Shown here in pieces: positions 1 through 7,898 of a DNA stretch of 36,436 bases. The position numbers and the translations under genes are program-made. Position 1 is the first letter of the stretch. Every line of letters starts with the position of its first letter. Under the pieces are notes generated by a model. The model saw nothing but the letters and a program-made list of their open reading frames with translations, made no database searches and was not told the DNA's origin. This DNA comes from Ignavibacteria bacterium (lineage in GTDB: Bacteria; Bacteroidota; Ignavibacteria; Kapaibacteriales; UBA4661): positions 1 through 36,436 of the forward strand of contig CANHDJ010000036.1 in assembly GCA_947459425.1 (NCBI GenBank). The letters run 5' to 3'.

Positions 1-93
1 AGCGGTGGAACAACACCCTTCGGCAACGAGTGGGGCGTTATGTCCGCAAAACCCTCTCGTTTTCCAAACGAGACTTTTGGCATCAGATTGTAA
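1..93 (+). CDS. 3' end of an unidentified gene (partial)
   Basis: Frame 1 is open from the first base to a TAA at 91-93 and encodes about 30 residues ending in FGIRL. The gene would begin upstream of the window. The ending loosely recalls the terminal strand of some outer-membrane or formylglycine-generating-enzyme-like proteins, but 30 residues are too few to identify it. It converges with the dsRNA-binding protein gene. The frame could also be open by chance. Confidence 0.3.
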   Translation, partial: SGGTTPFGNEWGVMSAKPSRFPNETFGIRL

Positions 94-169
94 CCGAAAT
101 GTTTATTATTACTTACAATCTCTCATGTATTACTTGACCACTACCAAGTATAGAACACGAAAACCAGAA

Positions 170-637
170 TCACGCCAAAGTTTTCTGTAAGTCTGCTAAT
201 GCTTCTTCTGAAGCCAGTTGTTTGGCAATTTTTTGATTCTTGCCGCTTGCGGTATATTCGGTTCCGTCGGGCATAATGATTTTGCAATAGACCACCGGAA
301 CGTGCGCCGCACCTTCTGTCCAGACCTCTGTTGTCAAATTTGCACCAAATTCTTTTTGGACATATTCGACCAGCGCCGATACGGGATTGCCCACCGCTTG
401 CGCTGCTTGATTCCACTCGGCAAGCAATAAGCGCTGGTCTGCCGCCGATAATGCAGCAAACGCCGTGCGCAGAGCATCAAGGCTGGTTGGAATTGGAGTG
501 GCAATCGTGGTTGCCTTTGCTGATACTTGAGGCTTTTTGGTGGCGGTCGGTGCGGTGCTTTCGACTGATTTGGTCTTGGCAGTCGCCGATTTGATTACGG
601 CTTTTTCTGATGGTGTTTTTGGTGTTTTTGTTGGCAT
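170..637 (-). CDS. Stand-alone double-stranded RNA-binding domain protein
   Basis: A 155-residue protein. Residues 1-45 are a low-complexity Lys/Thr/Ala/Ser-rich basic tail, 50-80 are predicted helical, and about 84-150 form a dsRNA-binding motif. That motif starts with NPVSALVEYVQKEFG, continues with strands around VYCKIIMPDG, and ends in the SGKNQKIAKQLASEEAL helix that carries the basic residues contacting the RNA backbone. In bacteria this fold is best known as the C-terminal domain of RNase III, but no RNase III catalytic domain is present here, so this looks like a free RNA-binding protein. The ATG at 637 is preferred over a GTG at 673, because the motif and tail are complete from the ATG. 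The target RNA is unknown. Confidence 0.8.
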   Translation of the reverse strand: MPTKTPKTPSEKAVIKSATAKTKSVESTAPTATKKPQVSAKATTIATPIPTSLDALRTAFAALSAADQRLLLAEWNQAAQAVGNPVSALVEYVQKEFGANLTTEVWTEGAAHVPVVYCKIIMPDGTEYTASGKNQKIAKQLASEEALADLQKTLA

Positions 638-841
638 AAAAATAACGTCAAAGTGCGATAAAATCGGAATCACTCAGAAAGTATTCTCCTTCTTCGATGC
701 GCAATTTAGTGATGATTTCTGATTCCAACAACCTTGTTTTCCAAAAATGACCATTGCATTCAAGAGAAATTTTCAAGAGCAGGGCGAAACGGCATCATCC
801 TCACAGCATAAATCCACACAAAAACTACGCAGAAGAACTTT

Positions 842-871
842 TTTGATATGACAGTGTTGATGCGTATTTTG
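842..871 (+). promoter_or_regulatory. Bacteroidota-type promoter for the channel gene
   Basis: TTTG at 842-845, a 19-nt spacer, and TATTTTG at 865-871 resemble the Bacteroidota sigma-A promoter (TTTG then TAnnTTTG). The site lies about 100 nt before the likely start at 970. The rest of the 638-969 gap between the divergent genes shows no other recognisable element. Confidence 0.45.
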
Positions 872-969
872 CGAGATAAATTGCTGATTCTCTTGCCATT
901 TATCTTGCTATTGGCGCAATAATGCGCATAGTCTTTTCACCTTTTTCATCCTCTCAATTCTCTCATTCT

Positions 970-2661
970 ATGCGTTTTTTCCTTACCTCGCGGGGTTTAT
1001 TGCGCATTGCTCTTGTCGTTTTCGCTCTTGCGTGTACAGGAAGCAACCGCCTTTTTGCCCAATTCTCTGCCAATGGCACAACTGTTTTGCAACGTCAAAC
1101 GCTCTCGTTTAGCGATATTTTGACGATGGCAACTCTCGCCGAGGGCGATCTTATTTTACGCAACTGCACGATTCACAATGATTCCGTACTCGCCGACCCC
1201 GCAAGAGAAGCCGAGTGGCGGGCGAAATTGATGGCAACGAGCAGCAAAGACGGACGTATTCTGGTCGAAACCAAGTTAGAGTTCGATTCCTGCCGCTTTT
1301 CGGCAATGAAAATTAGTGGTTTTCATTTCGACAAAGGCATAACGTTTAATAGCTGTACCATTGATGAATACTTGGGGTTTCAGAAATGTTATATCACCAG
1401 TCTCGGTGTTTCTAAAACCGCTATCACCTCCGGTGTCGAAGTCGAGGGCTTGGTGAATTTTGAATTAGACAGGTGTATCATCGAAAGTTCGGTCTTTGCG
1501 TCGAACACCATCAGCAGCGTCAACTATGAAAAAACACGTTTTACCCAGTTTTCGCAAGTGTTTTCGCCATTTTCGCAACCCTTGAACGATTTTACCTTCA
1601 AAAAATGTACGCTCGACAGCACGGCAAATTTTCAACTCAGTGGTCACATCCGCACCTGTACGCTCACCGAAGACACCACCGACGGCATTCTCAACATTAG
1701 CGCCGTTATTTTGAACATGATGAATGTTGAAAAATGTGCCTTGCGCGGTGCTGTTCTCTACGATGCTTTTAATACGCCGGAACGTGCGACAACCATGCGT
1801 TGGGAGCAGTTCGCGGGGTACAAACTCACCGTCAGCGACACCGTTAGTGGTCGGAACGTCACCGAGCAGAGCGATTATGAAATGCTACTTAAAACGTATA
1901 GCTTTTTCTACAATATTTACGGCAAAAACTGGCAGGACGAGTCCAAAAATGATTGCTACGTGGAGATGAAAACCGTACAGACACGCTGGCTCGGCATTTC
2001 CTACCAACGCTCTCCCACGTTCACGAACTGGATGGTTTGGAAACTGAATATCTTCCTTGAAACCTTCTGCAAATATGGCACAGAACCAGTGATGGCGATT
2101 CAATATTCGCTGTGGGTGTTGCTTCTTTTTGCAGCGCTCTATTTTATTTTTCCCAGCCAGCCCGAAGCAGTCAACGGTGTGCGCTTCACGCATACCTTCT
2201 ACGATTTGGCTTCGCACAAGGAAGAGCGCCAGCGCCAAGCGGCACTGATCGAACAGGAAATGGAGGCGCTTCGCAAATCCCACTGCGACGCACCGGCTCT
2301 TGTCCGCACGATTGGTACGCCGTTCTACTACGGACACATCTTTCAGTATCGGCTTCGACTCTGGGCTGTGCAGCAAAGCGGCTATGTGCAAACACTTCAA
2401 AAACGCTGGGATACTTCGCCGAAAAGCCGCCTCGGGACTATTCTCGTAGCATTGCTGTATTTTGGTGGTTTGCTCATCATTGCTGCTCTTATTCGTGGAA
2501 TCAATGCTGCCGCGCTTAGTCTGAATGCCTTCGTTACGCTGGGCTACGGCGAAATTCAAGCCAAAGGTTTGGCGCGGTATTTGGCGGTATTGGAAGGTGC
2601 GTTGGGCTGGTTTTTACTTTCCATTTTTAGCGTAAGTTTGATTAGTCAAATTTTGCAGTAA
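970..2661 (+). CDS. Pentapeptide-like extracytoplasmic domain fused to a K+-channel pore
   Basis: A protein of about 563 residues. The ATG at 970 gives a clean signal peptide (hydrophobic core ending near LFAQ). An upstream in-frame ATG at 922 would add 16 residues and spoil it. Residues about 30-330 form a repetitive series of short strands (LRNCTIHND, FDSCRF, FNSCTIDE, FELDRCIIES, FKKCTLDS) like right-handed quadrilateral or beta-helix pentapeptide repeats. A membrane segment follows (SLWVLLLFAALYFIF), then a charged cytoplasmic-looking stretch. The C-terminus is a two-helix pore module, LLYFGGLLIIAALI and a final hydrophobic helix, flanking the selectivity-filter motif TLGYGE at about 523-528, the hallmark of K+ channels (Ion_trans_2). 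It probably forms a multimeric cation channel, but gating is unknown. The PAP2 phosphatase gene follows after 31 nt and is probably co-transcribed. Confidence 0.75.
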   Translation: MRFFLTSRGLLRIALVVFALACTGSNRLFAQFSANGTTVLQRQTLSFSDILTMATLAEGDLILRNCTIHNDSVLADPAREAEWRAKLMATSSKDGRILVETKLEFDSCRFSAMKISGFHFDKGITFNSCTIDEYLGFQKCYITSLGVSKTAITSGVEVEGLVNFELDRCIIESSVFASNTISSVNYEKTRFTQFSQVFSPFSQPLNDFTFKKCTLDSTANFQLSGHIRTCTLTEDTTDGILNISAVILNMMNVEKCALRGAVLYDAFNTPERATTMRWEQFAGYKLTVSDTVSGRNVTEQSDYEMLLKTYSFFYNIYGKNWQDESKNDCYVEMKTVQTRWLGISYQRSPTFTNWMVWKLNIFLETFCKYGTEPVMAIQYSLWVLLLFAALYFIFPSQPEAVNGVRFTHTFYDLASHKEERQRQAALIEQEMEALRKSHCDAPALVRTIGTPFYYGHIFQYRLRLWAVQQSGYVQTLQKRWDTSPKSRLGTILVALLYFGGLLIIAALIRGINAAALSLNAFVTLGYGEIQAKGLARYLAVLEGALGWFLLSIFSVSLISQILQ

Positions 2662-2692
2662 AAAATTTTATTTGCCTTTCATAGCAATCTCT

Positions 2693-3808
2693 ATGTCGAG
2701 CAGACAAGCCAACAATCACCAACAACGCCGTTCACGCGCTCAATCTCGCCTCGTCGAACGGGGCGATAAGACTCATGCAACTTCTCGGCAACAACCTCTG
2801 CACAAAGCCACCGTGCCACAACAGCCTCTAAGCCAGTTGCCAAGCGGCTTGGGAGTTTTACAGCAAATCCGCATTACGCCGCGCCGATTGAAAGAATCAC
2901 TCACAACGGCAGAACTGCTTACGGTCGTGATGTTGAGTATTTACGCGGTTTTGGGCTGTATTTTTTCGGCAGAAGTGAATAATGCACTGATGTTTGTGGT
3001 GGTGAATGGTTGCTTTATCTGGTTGCAATGCGCTTTGGCGGTGAGCGTGTCGGAGACAGATTCCGGCAAAGTATTTCGGTCGTTGCTGCTGGCGCGGAGA
3101 TTTTTCCTTCTGCCCGCCATTTACTTTATTTACTCTCAAGCGCATCTCTATATCACACATATCAACCCACGAGATTACGACGCTGTGCTAGCACAATGGG
3201 ATTTTACACTTTTTGGCGTTTACCCGACACAATGGATATATCAATTTGCCAACCCGTTTTTGACGGAATTTCTTCAAATCTGCTATTTTCTCTATTTCTG
3301 GATACCGCTTGGCTTGGGCGCTGAGTTCTATGCAACCCGCCCCACGCAAGTCTATATCCGCTACGCGCTCTATGTGGCGTGTGTGAGCTATGCGCTGTAC
3401 GTGGGGTACTTTTTTATGCCCGCCATCGGACCCTGCTTCACACTGCATGATTTTTCGCTCTTGAACCGCGAACTTCCCGGAATATTTTTTACCGATACCC
3501 TACGCGCTATTGTCAACAATGGCTCTGGTGCTGGCACGGCGCTTCCCCATCTGACCGCCCACCGCAACTGTATGCCTAGCGGTCACACGATGGTGACGCT
3601 GCTCAATATGATGATTGCTTTTCGCTGGAAGTCGCGGTTTCGCTGGGTGTATTGCGTTGTCGGATGCGGGATTATTGTTTCGACGGTGTATTTGCGGTAT
3701 CATTATGTCGTGGATTTGCTCGCCGGCGCAGTCGTGACCGTCGTGGCAATTCTCGGCGGACGGTTTTTGGAGCAGTGGCTTCGCAAAAGAGGTTTTGCGA
3801 ACGCATGA
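2693..3808 (+). CDS. PAP2-superfamily membrane phosphatase
   Basis: A 371-residue protein with a polar Gln/Arg/Ser-rich N-terminus (about 60 residues) followed by about six membrane segments. The PAP2 motifs are visible: PSGHT at 295-299 and a variant third motif, STVYLRYHYVVD, with His337 and Asp341. The layout and the RYHYVVDLLAG ending match the PAP2_3 (Aur1/inositol-phosphotransferase-like) branch rather than short BacA- or PgpB-like proteins. The likely role is hydrolysis or transfer on a lipid phosphate (phosphatidate, isoprenyl diphosphate or a phospho-lipid head group), with the active site facing the periplasm. The exact substrate cannot be told. The ATG at 2693 is preferred to a TTG at 2672. 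It lies 31 nt after the channel gene on the same strand. Confidence 0.8.
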   Translation: MSSRQANNHQQRRSRAQSRLVERGDKTHATSRQQPLHKATVPQQPLSQLPSGLGVLQQIRITPRRLKESLTTAELLTVVMLSIYAVLGCIFSAEVNNALMFVVVNGCFIWLQCALAVSVSETDSGKVFRSLLLARRFFLLPAIYFIYSQAHLYITHINPRDYDAVLAQWDFTLFGVYPTQWIYQFANPFLTEFLQICYFLYFWIPLGLGAEFYATRPTQVYIRYALYVACVSYALYVGYFFMPAIGPCFTLHDFSLLNRELPGIFFTDTLRAIVNNGSGAGTALPHLTAHRNCMPSGHTMVTLLNMMIAFRWKSRFRWVYCVVGCGIIVSTVYLRYHYVVDLLAGAVVTVVAILGGRFLEQWLRKRGFANA

Positions 3809-3860
3809 CACAAGAGTTTCTCCCCAAGGCAGCAAACAAGCGTTGTCTTGCGCTCAATTA

Positions 3861-5030
3861 TCAATACTTCACTACCTTCTGCACCGTGCGCCGCCGTGTT
3901 TTTTGGCTTTCCACTTCCACAAAATACACTCCCGCCGCAAGACCACTCACATCCAGCGCCGTCGCGCCCGCCGCATCCGAAAGTGCCGATACCTGCGAAC
4001 CCAGTGTATTCATCACACGGACGCGGTGCAGTTCGTTCTCCGGCAGCGCAAGCGTGATAGATTCTTGTGCGGGATTGGGGGAAAGCGTGATGGGGCTTGG
4101 AAGCGTGAGGTCGCGGGCGGAGGTTCTGGCTGTTATGGTAAGCGTTGTAACTGTCAAATATCTGTCAGGTAAGCCAAAATCATCACGATAAGCTGAGGTA
4201 AAAGTAAACACGATTTGGTGAGTACCAACAGTGATAGACGGCATTGGGGGAATAATAAAAAATGCCGTACCGCTCCTTCTCGTTCCCGATGTTGTCCAAA
4301 TTGCTCTTTCAGGTCCAAAATTATGTGATTGGAAGGAAATAAAGAAAGTTGACTCTGTTGAAAGAATATACTCTTCTTCAAAGCCTTGTAAACGTACCTC
4401 CATACGGTAAACGGAATTTGAGGCTGTTGTTGTGACAGGGGTAACAATAAATGCTTTGAAATTCGTATCTCTGATAACTCTGTGGTAATACTGTGGCTGA
4501 ATCATTCCACACTCCCTCGCCGTCAAGCCTGAAGCTGCCACCCACGCTGTGAGTTCCGGCATTGCCATTGCCGCCAGAATATCGTATTTATGCGCGGCAG
4601 TGATACGCTCTGCAAGGGCGCGTCCTGCCGTTTGTTCGATTAAATACCCCACAGCACAGATGTTTCCTGCTGCGTCAATAAAGCAGGGGCGGCGTTCATG
4701 GGGGAAGTCGAGATTGACGGGAAATACGCTCGCCAACCGGTATTCGTGCAGTAGCGCCAACATCCGTGCGCGGCGCTCACGGAGCGGGGCGGAAAGGTGC
4801 GCCACATCTGCCGTGCGGAGGAGATTTTCGACGTATTCCAAATGTGTTTGAATGCGGAGGCGTTCATTCGTGGCTTCGGTAGGCGCTTTTCCGAATGTTT
4901 TTACGAAAGAAACATCGCCCAGAATGGCGTTGACGGTGTTGTGATTGGCGGAAAGAGTTGGCGCGGCTGGTAGCGTTATCGCGGCACAGAGAAACACGAG
5001 TGCGGCAGCGAGTATGGAGCGTTGGTTCAT
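3861..5030 (-). CDS. Secreted protein with type IX sorting domain
   Basis: A 389-residue protein. It has a signal peptide (hydrophobic stretch ending near TLPAAPTLSA), then an alpha-helical domain at about 40-185 (TNERLRIQTHLEYVENLL ... FPHERRPCFIDAAGNICAVGYLI ... GLTARECGMIQPQY). That pattern occurs in several secreted Bacteroidota and myxobacterial proteins, but I know of no function for it. A beta-rich middle follows, and the last 75 or so residues are a Por/T9SS C-terminal sorting domain (LSPNPAQESITLALP ... GLAAGVYFVEVES). The protein is expected to be moved across the outer membrane and released or anchored at the surface. A TTG at 5036 also fits, but the ATG at 5030 is favoured. It converges with the PAP2 gene, with only 52 nt between them. 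Its leader is duplicated at 6095 (see the repeats). Confidence 0.8.
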   Translation of the reverse strand: MNQRSILAAALVFLCAAITLPAAPTLSANHNTVNAILGDVSFVKTFGKAPTEATNERLRIQTHLEYVENLLRTADVAHLSAPLRERRARMLALLHEYRLASVFPVNLDFPHERRPCFIDAAGNICAVGYLIEQTAGRALAERITAAHKYDILAAMAMPELTAWVAASGLTARECGMIQPQYYHRVIRDTNFKAFIVTPVTTTASNSVYRMEVRLQGFEEEYILSTESTFFISFQSHNFGPERAIWTTSGTRRSGTAFFIIPPMPSITVGTHQIVFTFTSAYRDDFGLPDRYLTVTTLTITARTSARDLTLPSPITLSPNPAQESITLALPENELHRVRVMNTLGSQVSALSDAAGATALDVSGLAAGVYFVEVESQKTRRRTVQKVVKY

Positions 5031-5050
5031 GGTCAAAAGGGAAAAAATTT

Positions 5051-5125
5051 GGAGAAATCCTGCAATAAACCCGCCGTCAAGATACGAATTTTTTCACTCC
5101 AAATCTCGCTTTTCTGACGGCTTGT
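5051..5125. repeat. Direct repeat R1, copy next to the T9SS gene
   Basis: An imperfect copy (about 83 % by eye) of 6095-6168. The first 18 nt (ggagaaatcctgcaataa) are identical, followed by the shared blocks caagatacgaa, ttcactccaaa and ctcgctttt. It ends 20 nt before the T9SS gene's ATG, so it carries that gene's leader and probably its promoter. On the minus strand it reads TTTG, about 15 nt, TATCTTG. It lies between the last gene of the PIN cassette and the T9SS gene. Confidence 0.7.
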
Positions 5126-5160
5126 GCAACGTATATTTTGCTTGGAAACGAACACGCAAT

Positions 5161-5400
5161 TTATGGGAGGCTATCCCCTTCTTGAGGCATGACGGCAGGA
5201 GCTTTTTCCAGCAGTTCACGCAAACGACCCGGTTTTGCACGATTTGCCCGCTTCTCCAGATAATCCGTTGTCACGATGCTGGACATCTTTTCTGCCAATG
5301 CAAGAACGGCAAATTGCTCAACAGAACTTTGGTCTCGCTCGGCTAATTCTTTGACTTTATTGTAAATGCTATCGGGAACGGTAATAGTAATTGCACTCAT
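5161..5400 (-). CDS. Ribbon-helix-helix antitoxin-like protein
   Basis: A 79-residue protein. The N-terminus has an Arc/CopG-type pattern: one strand (SAITITVPDSIYNKV) followed by two helices (VKELAERDQ, SVEQFAVLALAEKM). The C-terminal tail (RANRAKPGRLRELLEKAP) could wrap the toxin. The ATG overlaps the stop of the PIN gene by four bases (ATGA), so translation is probably coupled. Antitoxin genes usually come first, but this one follows the toxin, and another antitoxin-like gene sits in front. It may be the DNA-binding repressor of the cassette. Confidence 0.7.
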   Translation of the reverse strand: MSAITITVPDSIYNKVKELAERDQSSVEQFAVLALAEKMSSIVTTDYLEKRANRAKPGRLRELLEKAPAVMPQEGDSLP

Positions 5401-5819
5401 AACTCTTCTCCGAGAATGGTCAAAAATTGTGACGGTAAAATAACTGCAATGCCGAATTTTTCAATGCCCTTAAAGTCTTTTCTATTGAACGTAATGATGT
5501 AATCTGCCTCAGCAGCAACCGCTAATTCTGCAACAAATTCATCATCTGCATCGGGCAGCATTGGCCGCCACAAATACCATATTTCATGTTTGAAACCCCA
5601 AAAACACAACTCATCCAAAATTTCATCAATCTCCGATTCTGTGTACTCTCCACGATGCTGAGGTCGCTTCAAAACGTCTTCGTATTGCAGCAAAAGCGGG
5701 ACGGATAAGTGAATACGGAACGTTTGCTCTGAAAGACGTGCAAGAATTGCATTAGAAGCACCCAAACGTGAGTGCAAGGCGGCAACGAGAATGTTGGTAT
5801 CAAGAACGACGTTGAGCAT
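5397..5819 (-). CDS. PIN-domain toxin (putative ribonuclease)
   Basis: A 140-residue protein of the PIN family annotated as 'putative toxin, PIN family' (COG1569/TIGR00305-like). Acidic metal-binding residues are visible in VLDTNILVAAL near the N-terminus, in the central QYEDVLKRP segment, and in LPDADDEFVAELAVAAEADYIITFNRKDF near the C-terminus. Members cleave RNA with Mg2+ and are held inactive by a cognate antitoxin. The ATG at 5819 is chosen because the first strand starts right after it. It is the middle gene of three, 32 nt after the small acidic gene and overlapping the RHH gene. Confidence 0.8.
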   Translation of the reverse strand: MLNVVLDTNILVAALHSRLGASNAILARLSEQTFRIHLSVPLLLQYEDVLKRPQHRGEYTESEIDEILDELCFWGFKHEIWYLWRPMLPDADDEFVAELAVAAEADYIITFNRKDFKGIEKFGIAVILPSQFLTILGEEL

Positions 5820-5851
5820 GATATTTTCAGGGCGGGATATTTTTGAACAAC

Positions 5852-6076
5852 CTATCGTAAGCGCATTTCCCAATCCTCTTCGTCGTACTTGCCTTCGGCT
5901 TCATTGCGTTTTGCGTCTTCCACCAAGAGCATGAGAAGCGCGTCAGATTCAGGTGTCGCCAGAAGTTCATTCCATCGGTCTTGACCGTGGGCGGAAGTTT
6001 CTTCTTTGGTGGCTGGCGCTTTATTCGCCAGGATCCTTGATGTGCGCTGTTTTGGGGGTGTTTGTACGGTTGCCAT
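5852..6076 (-). CDS. Small antitoxin-like protein heading the PIN cassette
   Basis: A 74-residue protein. A Pro/Arg/Lys-rich N-terminus is followed by an acidic helical C-terminus (RWNELLATPESDALLMLLVEDA ... KYDEEDWEM). That C-terminal style is common in short proteins encoded before PIN toxins, where it blocks the active site. It has no recognisable DNA-binding domain. The ATG at 6076 directly follows repeat R1 copy 2, so the cassette appears to be read from a leader nearly the same as that of the T9SS gene. Function is inferred from size and context only. Confidence 0.6.
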   Translation of the reverse strand: MATVQTPPKQRTSRILANKAPATKEETSAHGQDRWNELLATPESDALLMLLVEDAKRNEAEGKYDEEDWEMRLR

Positions 6077-6094
6077 AATGGGAAAATATCGTAT

Positions 6095-6169
6095 GGAGAA
6101 ATCCTGCAATAAGCCCGCACACAAGATACGAAAAACTTTCACTCCAAACCTCGCTTTTTTGCCGCTTCA
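6095..6169. repeat. Direct repeat R1, copy in front of the PIN cassette
   Basis: The second copy of R1 (see 5051-5125). It starts 18 nt upstream of the ATG at 6076 and, on the minus strand, contains TTTG, 16 nt and TATCTTG as a possible promoter. The two copies lie in the same orientation and exactly enclose the three TA genes. Differences are scattered substitutions and short indels, so the duplication is not recent. Confidence 0.7.
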
Positions 6170-6230
6170 ATCACTTGCACTCCTCAACTATTCGACGGAA
6201 AGACAGTTTCGATCTTTTTCAAAAAAATGC

Positions 6231-7400
6231 TTAATCCCGAATCACTGCCATACTCCGTGCTTGCTTGTCACCAACGTTGACGCTGTATTCGGCAACCGTT
6301 TTAACGGAGCAACCAACAACCTCATTTGTGCCGCGCTCACGGATAAATTCTTTTGCCGTGATTTCTAATTTGTACGCTCCATCGGCGGGAAATTTCACGT
6401 GAACCGTGAGTTTGCGCCCTTCGCGGGTGGTTTTAATGGCAGAATATTGTTCGCGTGCGTCTTTTTCAGCATAGACCCGTGCGCCAAGGTGCAAGCCGGA
6501 AGGCGCATCAAAGCTAAGAGTCAGTGTGCGTTGCTTTGCAGCAATCGCATATTCACGGTGCGAAAGCGGCGTGATGAAATACCCATGATACGCGCCAAAG
6601 CACTGAACACTATTCAAAAACTGCTCTTTGGAAATCGGCTCATCCAGTAATTGCCAGCGTTTGTCGTCGGGAAAACTGGTATAAATCATCTGTTCCGGCG
6701 CAATGCAAAAGAACGCATCGGCGTAGGTGAGTTTGTACGAACCATCGGTTTCTACTTCTTTGTACACGGGCAAATCCACCAAGTACCATTTCCCGCCCGT
6801 GCGGAAAGCGTTCCATGTATGCCGTTTGAGCGTAGAAGCGTCGCCGGGCGCAAAGTTAAAGCCTTTTTTGAGTCCGCTCACGACAAAAGTTTCGACTCCG
6901 GCAGCGTGCATCATACGCAAAAAGAGTGCAGCAAAGCCACTTTCCAGCGCTTTACGGTTCATAAACACACTATCGGCATTGTCGGATGGGCGATTTTTTT
7001 CATTGGCGGCTGCTTCAAAATCGTAGCTAACATTCGAGGTGATCCAGCGAGCAATGGAGCGAGCTTTTTCAATATCGTTGGCAGCAGGTTTGGTCAAATA
7101 TGCCACGAGCTTAGGAAGCGATTGCGTGGCGATGTGTTGCGGAACACGCTGGGCATACTGGTCAATAGCGGCAAAGCTGATGGACTCTTTTGCCAATGCT
7201 TCTTTTGCCAGCGTTTCTTTAGCAAGCATTTCTTTGGAAGAATGTGTCGCTCCTGATGCGTCGTTGTTGGTCGGCGCAAGCGCTGCGGCAGATATTGGCA
7301 ACGCTATCATTCCGAAAAGTATCGCGCAAAAAGCGGGCAAAACCAAGCGTGAAGAAGCGTTGACGAGCCTAACGATGGGAGAGGTGTAGAACGGTATCAT
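6231..7400 (-). CDS. Transglutaminase-like exported protein without the catalytic Cys
   Basis: A 389-residue protein with an N-terminal hydrophobic signal or anchor (about 18-42). A run of pentapeptides (KEMLA, KETLA, KEALA, KESIS) at 56-75 follows, then a transglutaminase-core domain at about 100-215 and a beta-rich C-terminal domain. The core resembles the family around CYK3 and kyphoscoliosis peptidase: IARWITSNVSYDF, GFAALFLRMMHAAGVETFVVSG, His194 in KRHTWNAF and Asp209 in WYLVDL. The Cys expected before GFA is replaced, reading ALESGFA with Glu153 in its place. The protein may therefore be a binding protein rather than an enzyme. The ATG at 7400 is preferred to an upstream GTG at 7466. 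Confidence 0.75.
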   Translation of the reverse strand: MIPFYTSPIVRLVNASSRLVLPAFCAILFGMIALPISAAALAPTNNDASGATHSSKEMLAKETLAKEALAKESISFAAIDQYAQRVPQHIATQSLPKLVAYLTKPAANDIEKARSIARWITSNVSYDFEAAANEKNRPSDNADSVFMNRKALESGFAALFLRMMHAAGVETFVVSGLKKGFNFAPGDASTLKRHTWNAFRTGGKWYLVDLPVYKEVETDGSYKLTYADAFFCIAPEQMIYTSFPDDKRWQLLDEPISKEQFLNSVQCFGAYHGYFITPLSHREYAIAAKQRTLTLSFDAPSGLHLGARVYAEKDAREQYSAIKTTREGRKLTVHVKFPADGAYKLEITAKEFIRERGTNEVVGCSVKTVAEYSVNVGDKQARSMAVIRD

Positions 7401-7779
7401 AGCGTGAAGAAGGTGAAAATGGCTCTCATTCTTGAAGAGAAATTCTTCGGGTTGAAGAACCCGCACAGAAAGCGAAAATTACTGTGAATTTCACGCGCCC
7501 GTACGGGTTTGTTCGTTATCAAGACCGAGAGCAGGATGGTGCTTTCGCTTGCCTTGTGCAAGCGTATTTATACTCGCTCAATTTATATGCCAAAAATCTT
7601 TCCTCACGATGCCAGACCACAGAAGCCGCAGTAATACAGGGTTTCTATGGCATGACCGTTATGACTGGTTATTTGCTCATTGCGCGTCGTTTTTTGCCAA
7701 TATTCTCAAAATAGGACACACTCGCCTTCACAATACGAAAACAACTTCACATTCCGTGAGAATTTTCCAAGAAAATTCC
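7401..7779. other. Intergenic region between divergent genes
   Basis: The first 380 nt of the 498-nt gap between the transglutaminase-like gene and the sensor kinase. I see no gene here. A 76-codon open frame at 7484-7714 has no recognisable domain or start signal. Confidence 0.5.
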
Positions 7780-7810
7780 TTGCTTGCGTCCCGAAGGAAG
7801 AGTATATTTG
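7780..7810 (+). promoter_or_regulatory. Bacteroidota-type promoter for the CI-REC-HK gene
   Basis: A TTG at 7780-7782, a 20-nt spacer and a perfect TATATTTG (TAnnTTTG) at 7803-7810. A second TTG at 7784 gives a spacer of 16. Transcription would start near 7817 and leave a leader of about 80 nt, in which gggac (7831-7835) can pair with gtccc (7852-7856). Confidence 0.6.
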
Positions 7811-7898
7811 CATATATCACACTTTGTGAAGGGACAACGCCGTGTACGTGCGTCCCCAAGAGTAATTTTTTCTCACCGCCATTGGTTGCTTCCCGACT

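Noticed and set aside
7484..7714. 76-codon open frame upstream of the sensor kinase
   Set aside because: No recognisable pattern or ribosome-binding site, and it lies in a gap that holds a promoter.
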